Made by a program: the position numbers and the translations under genes. A stretch of 64,000 nucleotides of DNA, taken from NCBI GenBank assembly GCA_019914945.1, contig CM034110.1, forward strand, positions 8,015,808 through 8,079,807. The letters are read 5' to 3'. The DNA comes from Typha latifolia (taxonomy: Eukaryota; Streptophyta; Magnoliopsida; Poales; Typhaceae). Below, piece after piece: positions 25,891 through 38,900 of this stretch. Every line of letters starts with the position of its first letter. The stretch's first letter is position 1. The notes beneath the pieces were generated by a model. That model worked only from the letters and a program-made list of their open reading frames with translations. It did no database searches and had not been told where the DNA came from.

Positions 25891-26599
25891 TTTTCTTTTT
25901 TAAATCACCCACCTAGTTGTCTTTAATATTCAATTATTCAATCATTGAGGTCAGTGAAACAGTACAACTACCTTAATTGGAATTTGGAAAGACCACACAC
26001 TTTGACTTACAATCTACACAGTTATCATTGTTTGCAATACTACAGTTGAGTTACTCAGTACTTGAGCCCTACCTTACTGCAGACATAGGCATCTTATACC
26101 TTCCCATTATTTCTCTTGGATTCATCCTGTACAGCTATCCATCAGTAAATTTAATGATCTTCTGTACAAATTGTGCCAATAAAGAAGGAAGAGATTTTTA
26201 TGAAGATATATTCAGAAACTAACTTTTTTAGCAACCAGAGGAGATAATTATCGAACAATTCATCCTCTTTTGTCAACGCAGCATCTAAGCCTGTGCAAGT
26301 ATAAAACCATGGTTCTTGTATAAAACCACAGATACAAGGGCAATTCAAGTAGGTCTCACCAGAAATAATTACAAATTCAACTTAACAAAAAGTGATCAAG
26401 ATTGATCTTAAATGCTTAAAGCCTGAAATGATCTTCCATAACTACTCAAAGATGGATAGTAAAAGTGGATAAGTGGGCCAGCAGCAGGCAAGTGTCTAAC
26501 AGCTAGAACCTTGATCTGTTGTATACAGGTTTTTGCGAGAAAAAAGGAGAAAAGAATTGGTTGAAGAACTAGTCCTCTGCTCTTAAGTAATAGAAAAAA

Positions 26600-27110
26600 A
26601 GAGAAATACTTTTTATCCCATCATGGTTAGGTTAAATTTTAAGTATCTCCCTAAACTTTCATTTGGGTCATTTAACCCTTTTACAATACAATTGCCTGAC
26701 TAATGATATTTTTTTCTATTTCTTTTTATTTTGATATTTTTTCCCCCATTGCTCAGTGCTCCCTGCAGCTTCAGAAAATTACCAAAATGATACTTTTGAT
26801 TTACAACAACTAGTTGGGAAAATGATTCTTTTTCTAAGTCATTGAGTCTTATACTCAAATCCTGTTCACTTTGTCTATTAGACATTGTAAACATTCCAAA
26901 AAGAGAAGATGAAAACATAAAAATGTCCAAAGTTTAATTGATTGAAAATTGCCTAACTGTTAACTTTAGATGAAAAAAACTAACAGTTTCACATAGATTA
27001 GAATTATAAGGGTCGAGTAACACAAGCAAAAATTTATGGAGGCATTCTGAATGACCTAACCACTAGGTGTAAATTTATGGGGGCACTCTTTTACCCTAAT
27101 AGAAATGCAT
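26600..27110. mobile_element. Possible MITE-like element with imperfect inverted ends
   Basis: The left end reads 'GGTTAGGTTAAATTTTAAG', then 'CCCTAAACTTTCATTTGGG' and 'TCATTTAACCC'. The right end, read on the other strand, gives 'TTAGGGTAAAAGAGTGCCCC', 'CCATAAATTT' and 'GGTTAGGTCATTCAGAATG'. The internal sequence is AT-rich and non-coding. The inverted similarity is weak. Confidence 0.3.
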
Positions 27111-27417
27111 GTTGGTAGCTTCATACAAGATTGGGATCGTAGCTCTCAAATGACAAGGTGCTAAACAAACCCAGGAACCAACGGATATACACAGTTGAGA
27201 GACTAAGAGTTAATGTTAAGGACATAGAATAACATAGACCATGACAAGCTGGAAGAATAATTAGTTTCGTGGAAAGGACTGGCTGAGCACAGCTGCTGAA
27301 GAACAAAAGAATTTACCATATGAATGATCAGAAAAATAGGACTTTGAAAAGGCCTTTGACTTATATACCATAGTTCTTTGCAAAATCTTATACATTTAAT
27401 GACAAAAAAGGGAGCGA

Positions 27418-27481
27418 GTTACGTAGTATACCTGGAAAAAGCCACTAATGTTACGTAGTATACCTGGAAAAAGCCACTAAT
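27418..27481. repeat. Perfect 32-bp tandem duplication
   Basis: The 32-bp unit at 27418-27449, beginning 'GTTACGTAGTATACC', is repeated without mismatch at 27450-27481. Read on the minus strand, each copy contains 'CTTTTTCCAG|GTATAC', a splice-like sequence. Confidence 0.95.
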
Positions 27482-27992
27482 GTTCTTAAAATGGAACTTA
27501 ATCACACTATGACACAAAACTGATATCAGTGTACAACTTCTACCATTAAAAGACACATCTAAATCCGATGGAAGGATATCCATTCCGTAATTAAAAATAG
27601 TGAACCAACAAAAGTTGTTTCTCAATTGAACTTTCTTAAATGGATATTCCTAATTCAAACAAAAGCTGCATCAGCCAATAGATTCTAAAATGAACAGGTA
27701 GTATTATAACTGTGCTTCATTCCACAAATAAACATTGACTAAATGCCCTAAGAGGCTAAGACAATTAAATAATAAATTGACTGATCTTTGAAGCCTCACC
27801 AATTAATGAAGGTAATAAAAATATAAAAACTTGAATGTAAACACCCTTTTAATAGGAAAGGAAGTCTTCATACTACAGTTAGTTTACATCTTCTATACAA
27901 CATGAATTTGCTTTGCCACTAAGCAAATACTGGACCATGAAATAAGTGGAGTGGATTACCTGACTAGCAACAAAACTTTAACAGTGCGAAGA

Positions 27993-30900
27993 TTAATTAT
28001 GTGGTTGTCCACTCGTTTCAATGACCATTTCAACTGATCCTTCCTCAGCAGCTTCAGTTTGGACAGTATCTGACAAAACTCTAGTCCCTTCTGGAGCTAG
28101 AACAAAAATAGATTCTTATCAGGACAAGCATTCAAAAGGTTACGTTCTTATATTTGACTATCTCAACTTGAAGCAATTAGAAGACAAAGGAACATTACCA
28201 GGAACCTCCAAGCTTCCAAAACCATTGGGTGTTTCGCTATCTTTATCTTGTTGTATTATGCTTGGATGAATATCAGATGGCTTACTAGGAACCTCTGAGC
28301 TTCCAACTCCATCGGGTGTTTCACTATCTTCATTTTGTTGTATTATGCTCGGATGAATATCAGATGGTTGACCAGGCACCTCTGAGCTCCCAACTCCATC
28401 AGGTGTTTCACAATCTTTGTCTTGTTGCATTATGCTCGGATGAATATCAGACGATTGACCAAGAACTTCTGAGCTTCCAACTCCATCAGGTGTTTCACTA
28501 TCTTCGTCTTGTTGCATTATGATCGGATGAATATCAGATGGTTGAACAGGAAACCCCGAGCTCCCAACTCCATCAGGTGTTTCGCTATCTTTGTCTCGTT
28601 GCATTATGCTGAAATGAATATCAGATGGTTGACCAAGAACCTCTGAGCTTCCAAATCCATTGTGTTTTTCACTATCTTCATCTTGTTGCATAATGCTCAC
28701 ATGAATGTCAGATGGTTGACCAGGAATCTCCAAGCTCCCAACTCCATCGGGTGTTTCACTATCTTCATCTTGTTGCATTATGCTCGGATGAATTTCAGAT
28801 GGTTGACTAGGAACCTCTGAGCTTCCAACTCCATTGGGTGTTTCACTATCTTCGTCTTGTTGCATTGGGCTCAGATGAATATCAGATGGTTGACCAGTAA
28901 TTTCCCAGCTTCCAACTCCATTGGGTGTTTCACTATCTTCTTGTTGCATTATGCTCAGATGAATATCAAATGGTTGACCAGGAACCTCCGAGCTTCCAAC
29001 TTCATTGAGTGTTTCACCATCTTTGTGTTGTATTATGCTCAGATTATTAGATGGTTGACCAGGAACCTCCGAGCTTCCAACTCCACTGGGTGTTCCACTA
29101 TCTTTCTCTTCTTGTATTATGGTTGGAGGAATATCAGATAATTGATCAGGAACCTCCGAGCTTCCAACTCCATGCAGTGTTTCAGTATCTTTCTCTTCTT
29201 GTATTATGCCTGGATGAATATCAGATAATTGACCAGGAAACTCCGAGCTTCCAACTCCATTGGGTGTTTCACTATCTTTCTCTTGTTGTATTATGCTTGG
29301 ATGAATTTCAGATTTTAGCCGATAGCTAAGAAGTGATGGCCCAAAGATGCTGTACTTTCCAGCACTACTAAATGCTCTTTCTGCATCAGATCGTCTTTTG
29401 AAGATTACTTTGACACTATTCGTCTTCTTCTGAACTTCTGTTTCTGCTTCTTTCAGCGGTCCGAAGCGACTGAAGATCCTAATTAGATCTGTTTCAGAAG
29501 GAAGAGAATTTGACCCATTAAAACTCAAAAGTAGTGCAGTTGGTGTGCACTCACCAACAATTTTTTCCTCCACATTGATTATTGATCTTCCTGTTGTCAT
29601 CTGTTTCATATTGGAAGTTATGGTTCCTACTTTCCGATGTTGCAAAGCTGAGTCTGAAAAAGGGGAGATAGATGCTTCCCCAGAAGACCTTCTCTTCTTC
29701 CTGTGCCATCGTGTATGAACTTCTTCTGTTCTTTTGAGGCCACTGATAGGACCACTGTTAGAAATCAAGTCAGACCAGTAAGAGTCCTGCATATGATCAT
29801 CCGTAGACATCTCAGAAGGGCTTGCCTGAATGTTGATCTTTCTTTTCCTTCCCCTTTTTCCTCCAACTTTCTCTCCATGCTTTGTTTCTTCGGAAGAACT
29901 TGAAACCGAGAAATTTCTGAAGTCGGTAAAGAAACTAATAATAATTGACAAGAAACTATATCCTTTCATAGGATCCCTTGCAGCCAAGCAGAGCTGTGAA
30001 AACATTTCATCTGAAGAGGAGTAATTCTTTGTGATACCTACCTTTTTCTTTCGTTTTTCCACATCGGTGGGAGAAGAAATATCAGCACTCAAATCATCAA
30101 ATGTCATATTCTCACTTTTTGACACACTATTCTGATTTGTTTCACCATGGAACTTACGTGTAGGTGGCAATCCAGTAAGCCGGCTTGCAACTCGACGAAT
30201 GCACTCTCCAAGCTTAAAAGAGCTACCAAAAGTTGGAGATGGCAACTTGGTATCAAAATCTTCCAATAAGTCAAGCCTTTCATCTGTAACTTTCCCTGAG
30301 TCAGAAGAATCAAAGTCAATAAACTTGCGTTTTTTACCAGAAAGAGAAGTCAATTCATCATCAATCGTAATTTCATCATGAATTTCGCCAACATCTGCAA
30401 GATTAAAGGCACTCTTTTCTTCCATTGACTCAGAAAAACTCTTGTTTTCTAGTGTGTCTTCCAAAATATGGTTTTGCTTCTTAGGAGGTCTACCTCTACC
30501 TCTTGACTTTGGCTTCCCAGGATTTATATCTACAGGAACAGCAGTTGAATAATTAATGGAATCTACCCCAAACTTATCACTCTCCTGTGATAAAGCTTCA
30601 GGATCATTCCCAATTGTTGCTCCAATCTGGAACACAGGAAGTTCAGGGTACCCTTTCGATTGATAAAAGGCCTTTAGCTGAGCCTTGGCAATCACAAGTT
30701 CTAGTCTATCAGTCCCTAGAGTTGGTAGCCAAGCTAAGGTCTTAATATACTCAAGAAGCCTGTCAGGATGGAAATAATTTAAAATCTGAGACCTATCAAT
30801 ATGGCAGTTACTAACCCCTTCCCTGATTCCCGCATTCTCAAAATTTTCATAGATATTGTTAGCATGAAGTTCTTCAGGCAAACAAGAACAACTCATTCCT

Positions 30901-33900
30901 AACTCCACACGCCGAGACACTTCTCCCAGCACACTGTTGACAGAATCAACAAATAAATCTGAAGTGCTCTGCTTTTCCATATGTGAGAAATTTGTTTCAA
31001 AAGGCTTTAACTGGGTTTCATCACACCAAGCAAAAGTTTTGTCTCCAAAATATGCTACCAGAAGATTGTCCTTTTTTTGATGTTTTAACGCCATATCTGA
31101 TGCATCTGAAGGATAAAAAATTTGGCCAGGCCACCAAGGATGACTTTTCACTTTACCCCAGACCAGATCAGAAACAGCAAATGTCTCCTTATCAAGGAAA
31201 GGTAAGTAGTAACTAGCATGATGATCATTCTCTGTGGCCGAAGTCCCAGATCTTATGGCCACATATTCCATATTTTTTCTTTCCAAAAAATTGTCCTCAA
31301 TTTGAACTTCCTGATAATCACTAGTATCTGCATGCATAACAGCAATTGCTACATTGCCGCCCAACACAGGATTCTTTTGATCAACCTTGGACTGTTGAAT
31401 CAATTCAACATTCTGGGCCTCAAATATTGGAGGTCTATCACTCGTGGGAGCATTGGAGTCTACTTTATATTGACTTATAACAAAATTTTGGCCGGCCAAT
31501 GATTTCTCTATCTCCTGATTTTGTCCGGTAAGACAATCAGTACAGTCTTTCTCTTGAGGTAAAACACTTGACCTCTCTGCTTGCAAAACACATGAATCCG
31601 CAACAATAGTACCTTCTTTATTATCCAAATTCTCATCGACCAGTTTCACATCTTTATTTTCTGAGAAATCAGATTGGACATCCAAAATGAAATTCCCATC
31701 TGCTTTACTAACCAACCCTTTATCTTCTGCCATGCCAAGACAAACAACAACCTCAGGTTTGGCAGCCCCTAACCCATTTCCTGTATCCACCACATTGACC
31801 TCCAACTTCTCATTATCACTTGATTCCTTTCTGGGGTCCCAATCCTGGAGCTTTTCTGCAGCTTGTAAATGCTCATCATGCAAATCTTGAGCCATCACAT
31901 CATGCTTCTGTTCACCACCAAATAAAGCTGTTTCTAAGTGTCTGGCATCAGGAGCATCCTCTTGACGACGTTGGTCAATTAAACCACACCCAACTAAGTC
32001 ATTCTCTGGGATTTCCTCCTTTAGGTCTGGAAATTGGTCCATCGCTTCAGTTCCAAGATTGATCTCTGCAACACCAGTCTCTCCCTTTGCTAAATTTTCT
32101 TTGCCTTTCAATAAACCATCTTCAACTGTTTCGACAGCAACGATGTGGGAAATTTCTGCCACCATCCGAAAACTCTCAGCCTTCTCATCACCACCTAACT
32201 CATGTCTCTCTCCCTTACTAGTGAAGCATGTCTGGCCTTCCACAAATTGAACAAGCCCATCATTTCCCATAGAATCACTAGCAGTGCTTGGTTTCTCCTC
32301 ATTAGAAGATTCAGCTTCCTCCGGGATCCCCCTCTCACAAACCCCCTCAAGGTCATTCTGTTCACAATCCAACTTTTCCATTATTTTAGTATGTTCATTT
32401 CCAATGCCTTCAGAACCAATCATAGATGCAGTTTCGGCAACTCCCTCAAATATTCCTGCCTCTGCAATGCCTATATGAGCATGCCCTTCAGACAAGCTTG
32501 GCTCTTTACCTGAAGAGCCCCAAGCTACTTCTCCCAAGACTTTAGCTGCATTCCTACCCTTCACAAGCTCAATAGCAGCAACATCCTCTATATTTTCACC
32601 TTCTTCCACAAAACTAACAACAGCCTCAGCCTTGTCCGACCCATAACCTCCCATTGGGGCATCAGTTCCTCCCATTGCTAAATTTGCTTTGCCATTAAAT
32701 CCGTCATCTGCAACTGTTTCAACAGACATGACAGGTATCATTTCTGCTACTGTTTCAATCCTTTCAGCCTTCTTAACTGCCTTCTGATCACCAGCCAGCT
32801 CAGTTCTATCTCCCCCACTTCGGAAACCCATCTTCCCTTCCACAGCTTGAATACTCTTATCATTTAATTCAGCCCCCATAGTATCATTGTAAGTGCTTGG
32901 TATATCCTCTTTAGAGGACTGGGCTTCCTCCAGGACCCCATTTCCAATGCAAAAGCCCTCGATCTTGTGTTGGTCTCCATATGATTCTTGCATTCCCTCA
33001 GTAGCTTCCTTTCCAATGTCTCTAGAAGCAGCTATAGCTGTTGTTTCTGCACCTGCCTCTCCTTGCGCATGCCCATCAGCCAACTGCTGCTCTTTTGCAG
33101 AAGAACTCCCAGCTACTTCTTCCAAAGCTTCGGCCATGGTGCTACTTCCGACAAGCTGCAGCCCTCCTGCATCCTCCATCCTTTGGCCTTCTGCCACACC
33201 AAGATCAACAACAGACTCAGCCCTGGCAGTCCCCAAACCACTTCGTATATTCCCCAAATCAACTTCCAACTTCTGATAACTACATGGTGCATTTCCTGGC
33301 AAGCATCTTCGGAGCCCTTCTGCAGCTTGCACTTTCCCGCCATGCAACTCTTGGGTCTCAACATCATTCTTCTGATCATTACCAAGTAAAGCTTCTATTT
33401 CTGACCCTCTGGCATCTTGAACATCCTCAATCGCATCCTGGTCTCCATCCGACCCTTGCACTACGTTGTTACATTCGCAGCTGGAGCCTTTAGAAGCAAT
33501 CACAGTTGCTGCTTCAGCAACATCTTCTGTAGCTCCAGCCTCTACAATATTCATTTGGGCATGCCCACCACCCAAGCTGTACTCTTTAGCTGAAGAACCC
33601 TGAGGTACTTCTTCCAAGACTTTGGCTGTAATGCTACTCTCCACAAAATCAATCCCTATACCCTCCAACCTTTTACCTTCTGATAAACCAAGAGAAACAA
33701 CAGTCTCAGCCTTGGCAGTCCCCAACCCACTTCCTGTATCTGCCAGACCAACTTCCAGCTTCTCATGAACACTTAACACCCTTTCAGGTTCCAATTCCTC
33801 AAGCCCTTCTGCATCTGGCACACGTCCATCATCAAAATCTTGGGAATGCACATCATGCTTCTCCTCATCACCAAATAAAGCTTCTGTTTTCAACACTGTA

Positions 33901-34340
33901 GCACCCCGAACATTCAATTGATGCTGCTGATCAATCAAAGCACAATCCACTACATCATTTGCTGGGGATTCCTCCTTCTCTAGGTTTAAAAGCTGGTCCT
34001 CCAACACCTCAGTATCTCCCTTTGCTAAATTTCCCTCGCCATCCAACACATCACCTTGAACTGTTTCAAAAGCAACAACAGACATCTCAACTACCTTCTG
34101 ATAACAACCCAGCTCAGTTCTCTCGCTTTCCGCAGCTTGAACACACCCATCAGCCAAATCACTCCTCACAACATCACAAGGAGTTCTCGATCTCTGGGCA
34201 TCCGCTTCTTTCAAACCCGGATCTTTAGCCGAAGAACCCTCAGCTTCTTCTTCAAATCCTTCGGCCACGTGTTTTTCCTCCCTAGGTTCCATTCTTCCAT
34301 CCTCATCTCCACGAGGATCTGAAGCGGGCTCAACTCCCAT
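27993..34340 (-). CDS. PWWP-domain chromatin protein with RRM-like segment and C-terminal repeats
   Basis: Large nuclear protein of the plant PWWP-domain (PDP-like) family; Arabidopsis relatives bind chromatin and work with FVE/MSI-type proteins and PRC2 (family knowledge). Two coding exons, 28199-34340 and 27993-28096, give 2081 aa. The donor is CTG|GTAATG and the acceptor TTCTAG|CTCCAG. Splicing replaces an 11-residue read-through end with a 34-residue tail ending TSGQPHN. Order: about 1000 acidic residues with degenerate repeats (EV-GSSAKE-L-GHAQ and LEV-DTGSGLGTAKAE types); PWWP domain at about 1057-1130 (DLVWGKVKSHPWWPGQIF, AYFGDKTFAW); AT-hook-like RGRGRPPKK near 1285; a second basic GKRGRKRK; RRM-like fold at about 1597-1676 (TALLLSFNGSNSLPSETDL, IFSRFGPLKE, VKVIFKRRSDAERAF); then 13 tandem 29-aa repeats. 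It is much longer than most relatives because of both repeat regions. Confidence 0.88.
28199..29312 (-). repeat. 13-copy in-frame 87-bp (29-aa) tandem repeat
   Basis: Coding minisatellite at the C-terminal end of the PWWP protein. Each unit begins SDIHPSIMQQDEDSETP and continues -GVGSSEVPGQP. Thirteen units were counted; eleven are full length, while the fourth and fifth from the N-terminal side are one or two residues short, and the last is cut by the splice donor. All keep the reading frame. Residues vary at a few positions only, so expansion seems fairly recent or homogenised. The acidic, Ser/Pro-rich content suggests a disordered spacer or interaction array. Confidence 0.95.
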
Positions 34341-34715
34341 ACCCTCAGATGCCTCGTTTTTGCTGTCCTAGCTCAAAAATCGACCTCTCCAGCCTCCTCT
34401 ACCAAGGAATAGAAGCCATAGATAGGAAGCAAGAAGGAAGTTTACCTCTTTATGAGCTCTTGTACAATATCTGAGAACGCAAGAAAAGAAGAAACCCTAA
34501 GAAATTCACGAGTCCAGCTACGGGGGCAAGAAAACCTAGAACTTGATAGGGCTTTACAGAGCAAGAACGAGAAAGATCAGAGGAGGAAGGGGAAAGGGGT
34601 AAACCATGGGCGTACCTGGTCTGGGTTCTTGTCGCACCCAAAGTAGTTGAAATTGGATCAGGAGAAGAACTAGAGCTAGAGCGAGCGAAGAGCTCCCCAG
34701 GGGTTGAGTAATTTG

Positions 34716-34746
<31 letters not shown>

Positions 34747-34800
34747 TCGCAAGCGTCAACTGGCTTGTCTTTTCTCTAGGAAAAGCTTGAAGTAAATTAG
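34341..34800 (-). promoter_or_regulatory. PWWP gene leader with probable 5'-UTR intron signals
   Basis: Upstream of the ATG are possible donors at about 34446 (AAAGAG|GTAAAC) and 34616 (ACCAG|GTACGC). A GA/CT microsatellite tract lies at 34709-34746. This looks like a spliced CT-rich leader; the transcription start is not defined. Confidence 0.4.
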
Positions 34801-35950
34801 ACCAGAAAGATGGTGAAATTATTGGGTGGTCCCGTGGCCAATTTCCTTTTTCTAGTTTTTCTTGCTTTGTCGAATTACTTGGATAGTTGGATTGAACTAA
34901 ACGCGGATCAATCTTCTGTTCATAAAAACAGAAAGAAAAATCCACAGGACCTCGTGGTAACTACTTATTACCGTCTACATAGTATTATTCTATTTGAAAA
35001 GGCATTCAAGAGAATTCTTTCTTTGTTTTCTTAGTATAATCTATTTGCAAAAGTATATAACATAACCATGACTTTTAAATACGGTTTTTCTCATACTAAA
35101 TTAGATAAAGCTTATGAATACAGTTCTTTGGCCCTGCAGATAACAGAGAGGAAATGATGGTGAATAATTCATCCTTGGAGGCACAATCTGGTTCACCTGG
35201 GATTTTTCTTCCATTATTTCAAGATTAAGGGGGGAAATGGGTCGTGGTGGGGAATCCAAGTATGCCGTGCCTGCTCTGATAGTCCTCATAAGTCATAAAT
35301 GAGCTCCAAACTTGGCTTGACATAAACATAAGTACAAGCTTGGTATAGGTTTATTATAAGTAGTGGTTGCTTTCTAAATACAAGATCTGCATATAAATTG
35401 CTTTTCTATGTGCCCACAAAATGATCAAATTGGAGAATCTTGTTGAGAATTAATAGATATTGCATCATGTTAGGATTGTCATAACAAAATGTCATATTCT
35501 GCACCATACACAGCCGGAATACAGGAATGAACCAATAAAACAAACCATTTCCTTTAAAAATCGGTTAAAAGAGAAGTAAGTTGAATCTGGAAGTATGAAT
35601 GCTAAAGGAAAAAAAAAATGTTCTCTCAAAGAGAATATACATTTCTATTACAGTTGACGGTTAGGCTATGCTTCCCTCGAACTCACTCAGTGTTCTAACC
35701 CGTATTAGGAAACCCTCATCTTTAATATGGCTTTCAAATTTACAAAATCTTTCCTCTGTTCGCTTCTCCTCACAAGCACTGGCCAACTATGGAACCAGTA
35801 TTGTCAAAGTGAGTGCAGATGCTGCACTAAGTGCCAACATCCAACGTACAGCTTTCCATCTGAAAAATACATATCTTCACTTGCTTATTTGTTTACGCTT
35901 TTCTATACCACGGAATTGCAAGGAACAAGAGCTTGTGGGCAATCCAATGA
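34801..35950. other. Spacer between PWWP gene and VHA-a1
   Basis: AT-rich, probably the VHA-a1 3' UTR at the right and the PWWP promoter at the left. No gene recognised. Confidence 0.5.
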
Positions 35951-38900
35951 TCAATCATCTTCATCTGCTAATAAAGCAAATGAGAAAGGTCTGAACTTGT
36001 AACCATCTCCATGGTAGAACTTGCCCATAAACTCAACCCAATGAAGACGCAAAGCATGGAGAAAGGCACTTAACGTCTCCATCATGAGCAATATGAAGGC
36101 AGTTGCAAAGGCAAAAACTGCAAGCCCAGTTAACCTGATGATAAGGTTGTCATACCTGTTGACATTATGTTTACGTATAAGTTGCAGGGTAAAAGTTATT
36201 GACACTAGTGCTCATTATCCTAATATCTCAAAAGCTAGATCACCAAATGTATCTAACAATTTAAAAGGGAGAGACTAATTGGGATGACCAAAGCGATCTG
36301 AATTTTGACACTAGGAGCAACAACATATCAAGATAAAAAGGTATTAAGTTAGAAATATCACCCCCAAGCAAGGAGAAGTAGTTTCTCGTAGAAAACTGTT
36401 GACAACTCCGAATGTGCCAAACTGAAAATAACAAAGAACCATGGGATCAATAGAAGAAGTATCAATTATGAAACGAAATTTCACTTACTAGCACAAAAGG
36501 TGTTACCTCAGAGCCCAAAGCCTAAGGTAGGATGCAGTATTTGAGACTGCACCAAGTACAAACTCGATAGAATGAATCATTTGATGCACAAACACCTCAC
36601 TAAAATTGAAATCATCATGGTGTAATCTAGCAGAATCAGGTTCAACATCAAGATCCATCTCAGATGTCCCAAGGAAGCCATAGGTACGACCTTGAAATCT
36701 CTAAACAAAGGTTAATAGAGAAGGTAAGAAAGAATATCTCCAGAAAATGCATACTTATTGATCATGCCTACAGTGTAAGATAGCTTTTCTCATCCTCACA
36801 ACAATATATGCCAGATTCTCTCCAAGAACACACAATCAAACATTGGTGCCTAGCATAGACATAGGAATGAACAATATTCTCCGAATAAACTATTTCAACA
36901 GTGAAATGAATACAGTAACAGGATTTCAAGAGAACATCTTAATTAACCATAAGACATAATAGTGCAACTAGTACGGATACAAGAGAACATCTTAGTGAGG
37001 TTGCAATCTTACAGGTCGAATGTCCAAATCTAAAGCAAACTAAAATTGAGCACAGGAAAGTCATATTTATAGGTATACAAGAGGAAAATAATAACTTTTC
37101 ACCTCAGAATAGCTAAAATAAAGTTTAAACTAGATTCTCTGGTTAGATCAACAAATTTTGCTATAAAAGATTTTCTATTTATGAAAATCAAAAGGAAAGA
37201 TTATCAGCAAAACGATACGTAAGAGGACTTGATCCAGCTTTTAATCAGTTGAAGGCTTTGCCTGACAGCCACTTGACCTTATAAAATGAAAAAGGGATAG
37301 AGAACTCATGATTTCAGCAGCACTTATAGAAGAGGATTTTGAAAACATGCCAGTGTAAGATGTGCACTGAACATGCAAGAGAACTAAGCAGCCATTTCGC
37401 TGATCAGTTGCTCACTGACTCGGTGGTTTGCTCTAGCAGTCAGGCACATGGCTCCAACTGTTTGTCCAGACATAATATATATTCTTTCAGCAAAATAATC
37501 TCAGAAGAATTTAATAGTTTACCTCTGTGTGAAGCTTTCTCAATATGAAAGGCTTTGGGAAGAGCATCCAGGGAACTGCAACAACAGCAAGAAGCAACAA
37601 AAGAATCTGCAGAACAACCAACAAGCATTCATAGGAGAAAACAGAAAATGTTTATTAATATGTCATATATAAAACAGAATATGACCTGCAATTCCTTCTG
37701 ACCCCAAAGCAGCTGATTTTCACCCAGATCCGCTGTAGGATCAAGGAACATGTAAATCATCACATGATACAGATCAGCTTGAGATCCTGTGCACCACTTA
37801 ATGACAATGAGGAGTGCAAGATAACCAAAGAGACTGTTGAGAAAGATCATTTGGGGCATGAACTGATACCTGAAGAAAGATGCAGAACATAATACTTCTT
37901 TCCTTAATAAATCGTCACAAAGAGAAAAGAAGTAAGCAGCACCACATACCGTATATCAAGGGAATTCCCATGAAACTTTGCATCAAAGTAACTCAACATG
38001 ATCCCTAAGTTCATCTGAGATATACCCAATAGAATAGACATCTTCATTTTTAAGGAATTCAAAAAGGGTAGCTCAGAGCGACTCCCACGCCATTTGGGGT
38101 CCACACCAAAGGGGTACGGATCACGGTATTTTATGAGACCAACAGTATATGCATCACTGAAGCAAACCAACTAATCATTAGATATTGAGGTAAGGAAATT
38201 TAGTAACAGATAGGAGCAAAATTAGCATATATTTAGTAAAAAAAGGTAAAGACATAAATAGGGGAAAAAATAACTTCAACTCATTGCTGGCCTAACAAAA
38301 GTCTTATGCGCTGGACCATATATTAAATATAAAAACAGAGAAGGCATACAAGAAGAAAAGAAATAGGTAACTCATAAGAAGGAATGATGATATCAGGTAT
38401 CCCTTCAAATGAAAAGGTAAGCTCCATACCTACAAGTGGTATCTCGACATTTATATGCAGAATCACCAAAGATGTGAAAGGGAACTGAGAAGAACTCGTT
38501 ATAAAGTAAACCACAATATATTGAAAATAATGCCATCAAAAGAATTACATAGCGCCCTCCAAATGCCATCTCCATAAAGCTGCCAAGTTTCTGGAGAAAG
38601 ATTCATATACCATTTGTTGATCAGAATAGCATACTATCACCGCCATAAAAGAATGAACACTGAATAAATCGCCTTACTTGAAACAGTATTTAAGAGTTAA
38701 AAGGAAGACAGGTCTCCAGGTAAACGAACAGGCATAATCAGAAATTCAGAATTCTACTAATTCTACTATAAACTGTTAGACATGCATTCATAATTTATGG
38801 TGCTGGAATCTGAGATTGCTCAAATTTGATTTCTTCAACTCTTCTTATTGCTATGACTAAACTCTCAAGGGTTCTCTCTTAGGTAATGTCAAATGGATCG

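Larger units (their letters stand above)
23470..27992. other. Intergenic region between NF-YB and the PWWP gene
   Basis: No convincing coding exon on either strand. It holds scattered decayed repeats (see 25700-25890 and 26600-27110) and a perfect 32-bp tandem duplication. Part of the right side is probably the PWWP gene's 3' UTR. Confidence 0.5.

Noticed and set aside
28158..28199. PWWP protein ending by read-through (VPLSSNCFKLR)
   Set aside because: A good in-phase intron leads to a longer coding tail; read-through is kept only as a possible intron-retained form.
33041..33493. Plus-strand open frames of 80-150 codons within 28-34 kb
   Set aside because: Shadows of the long minus-strand PWWP frame and its repeats.
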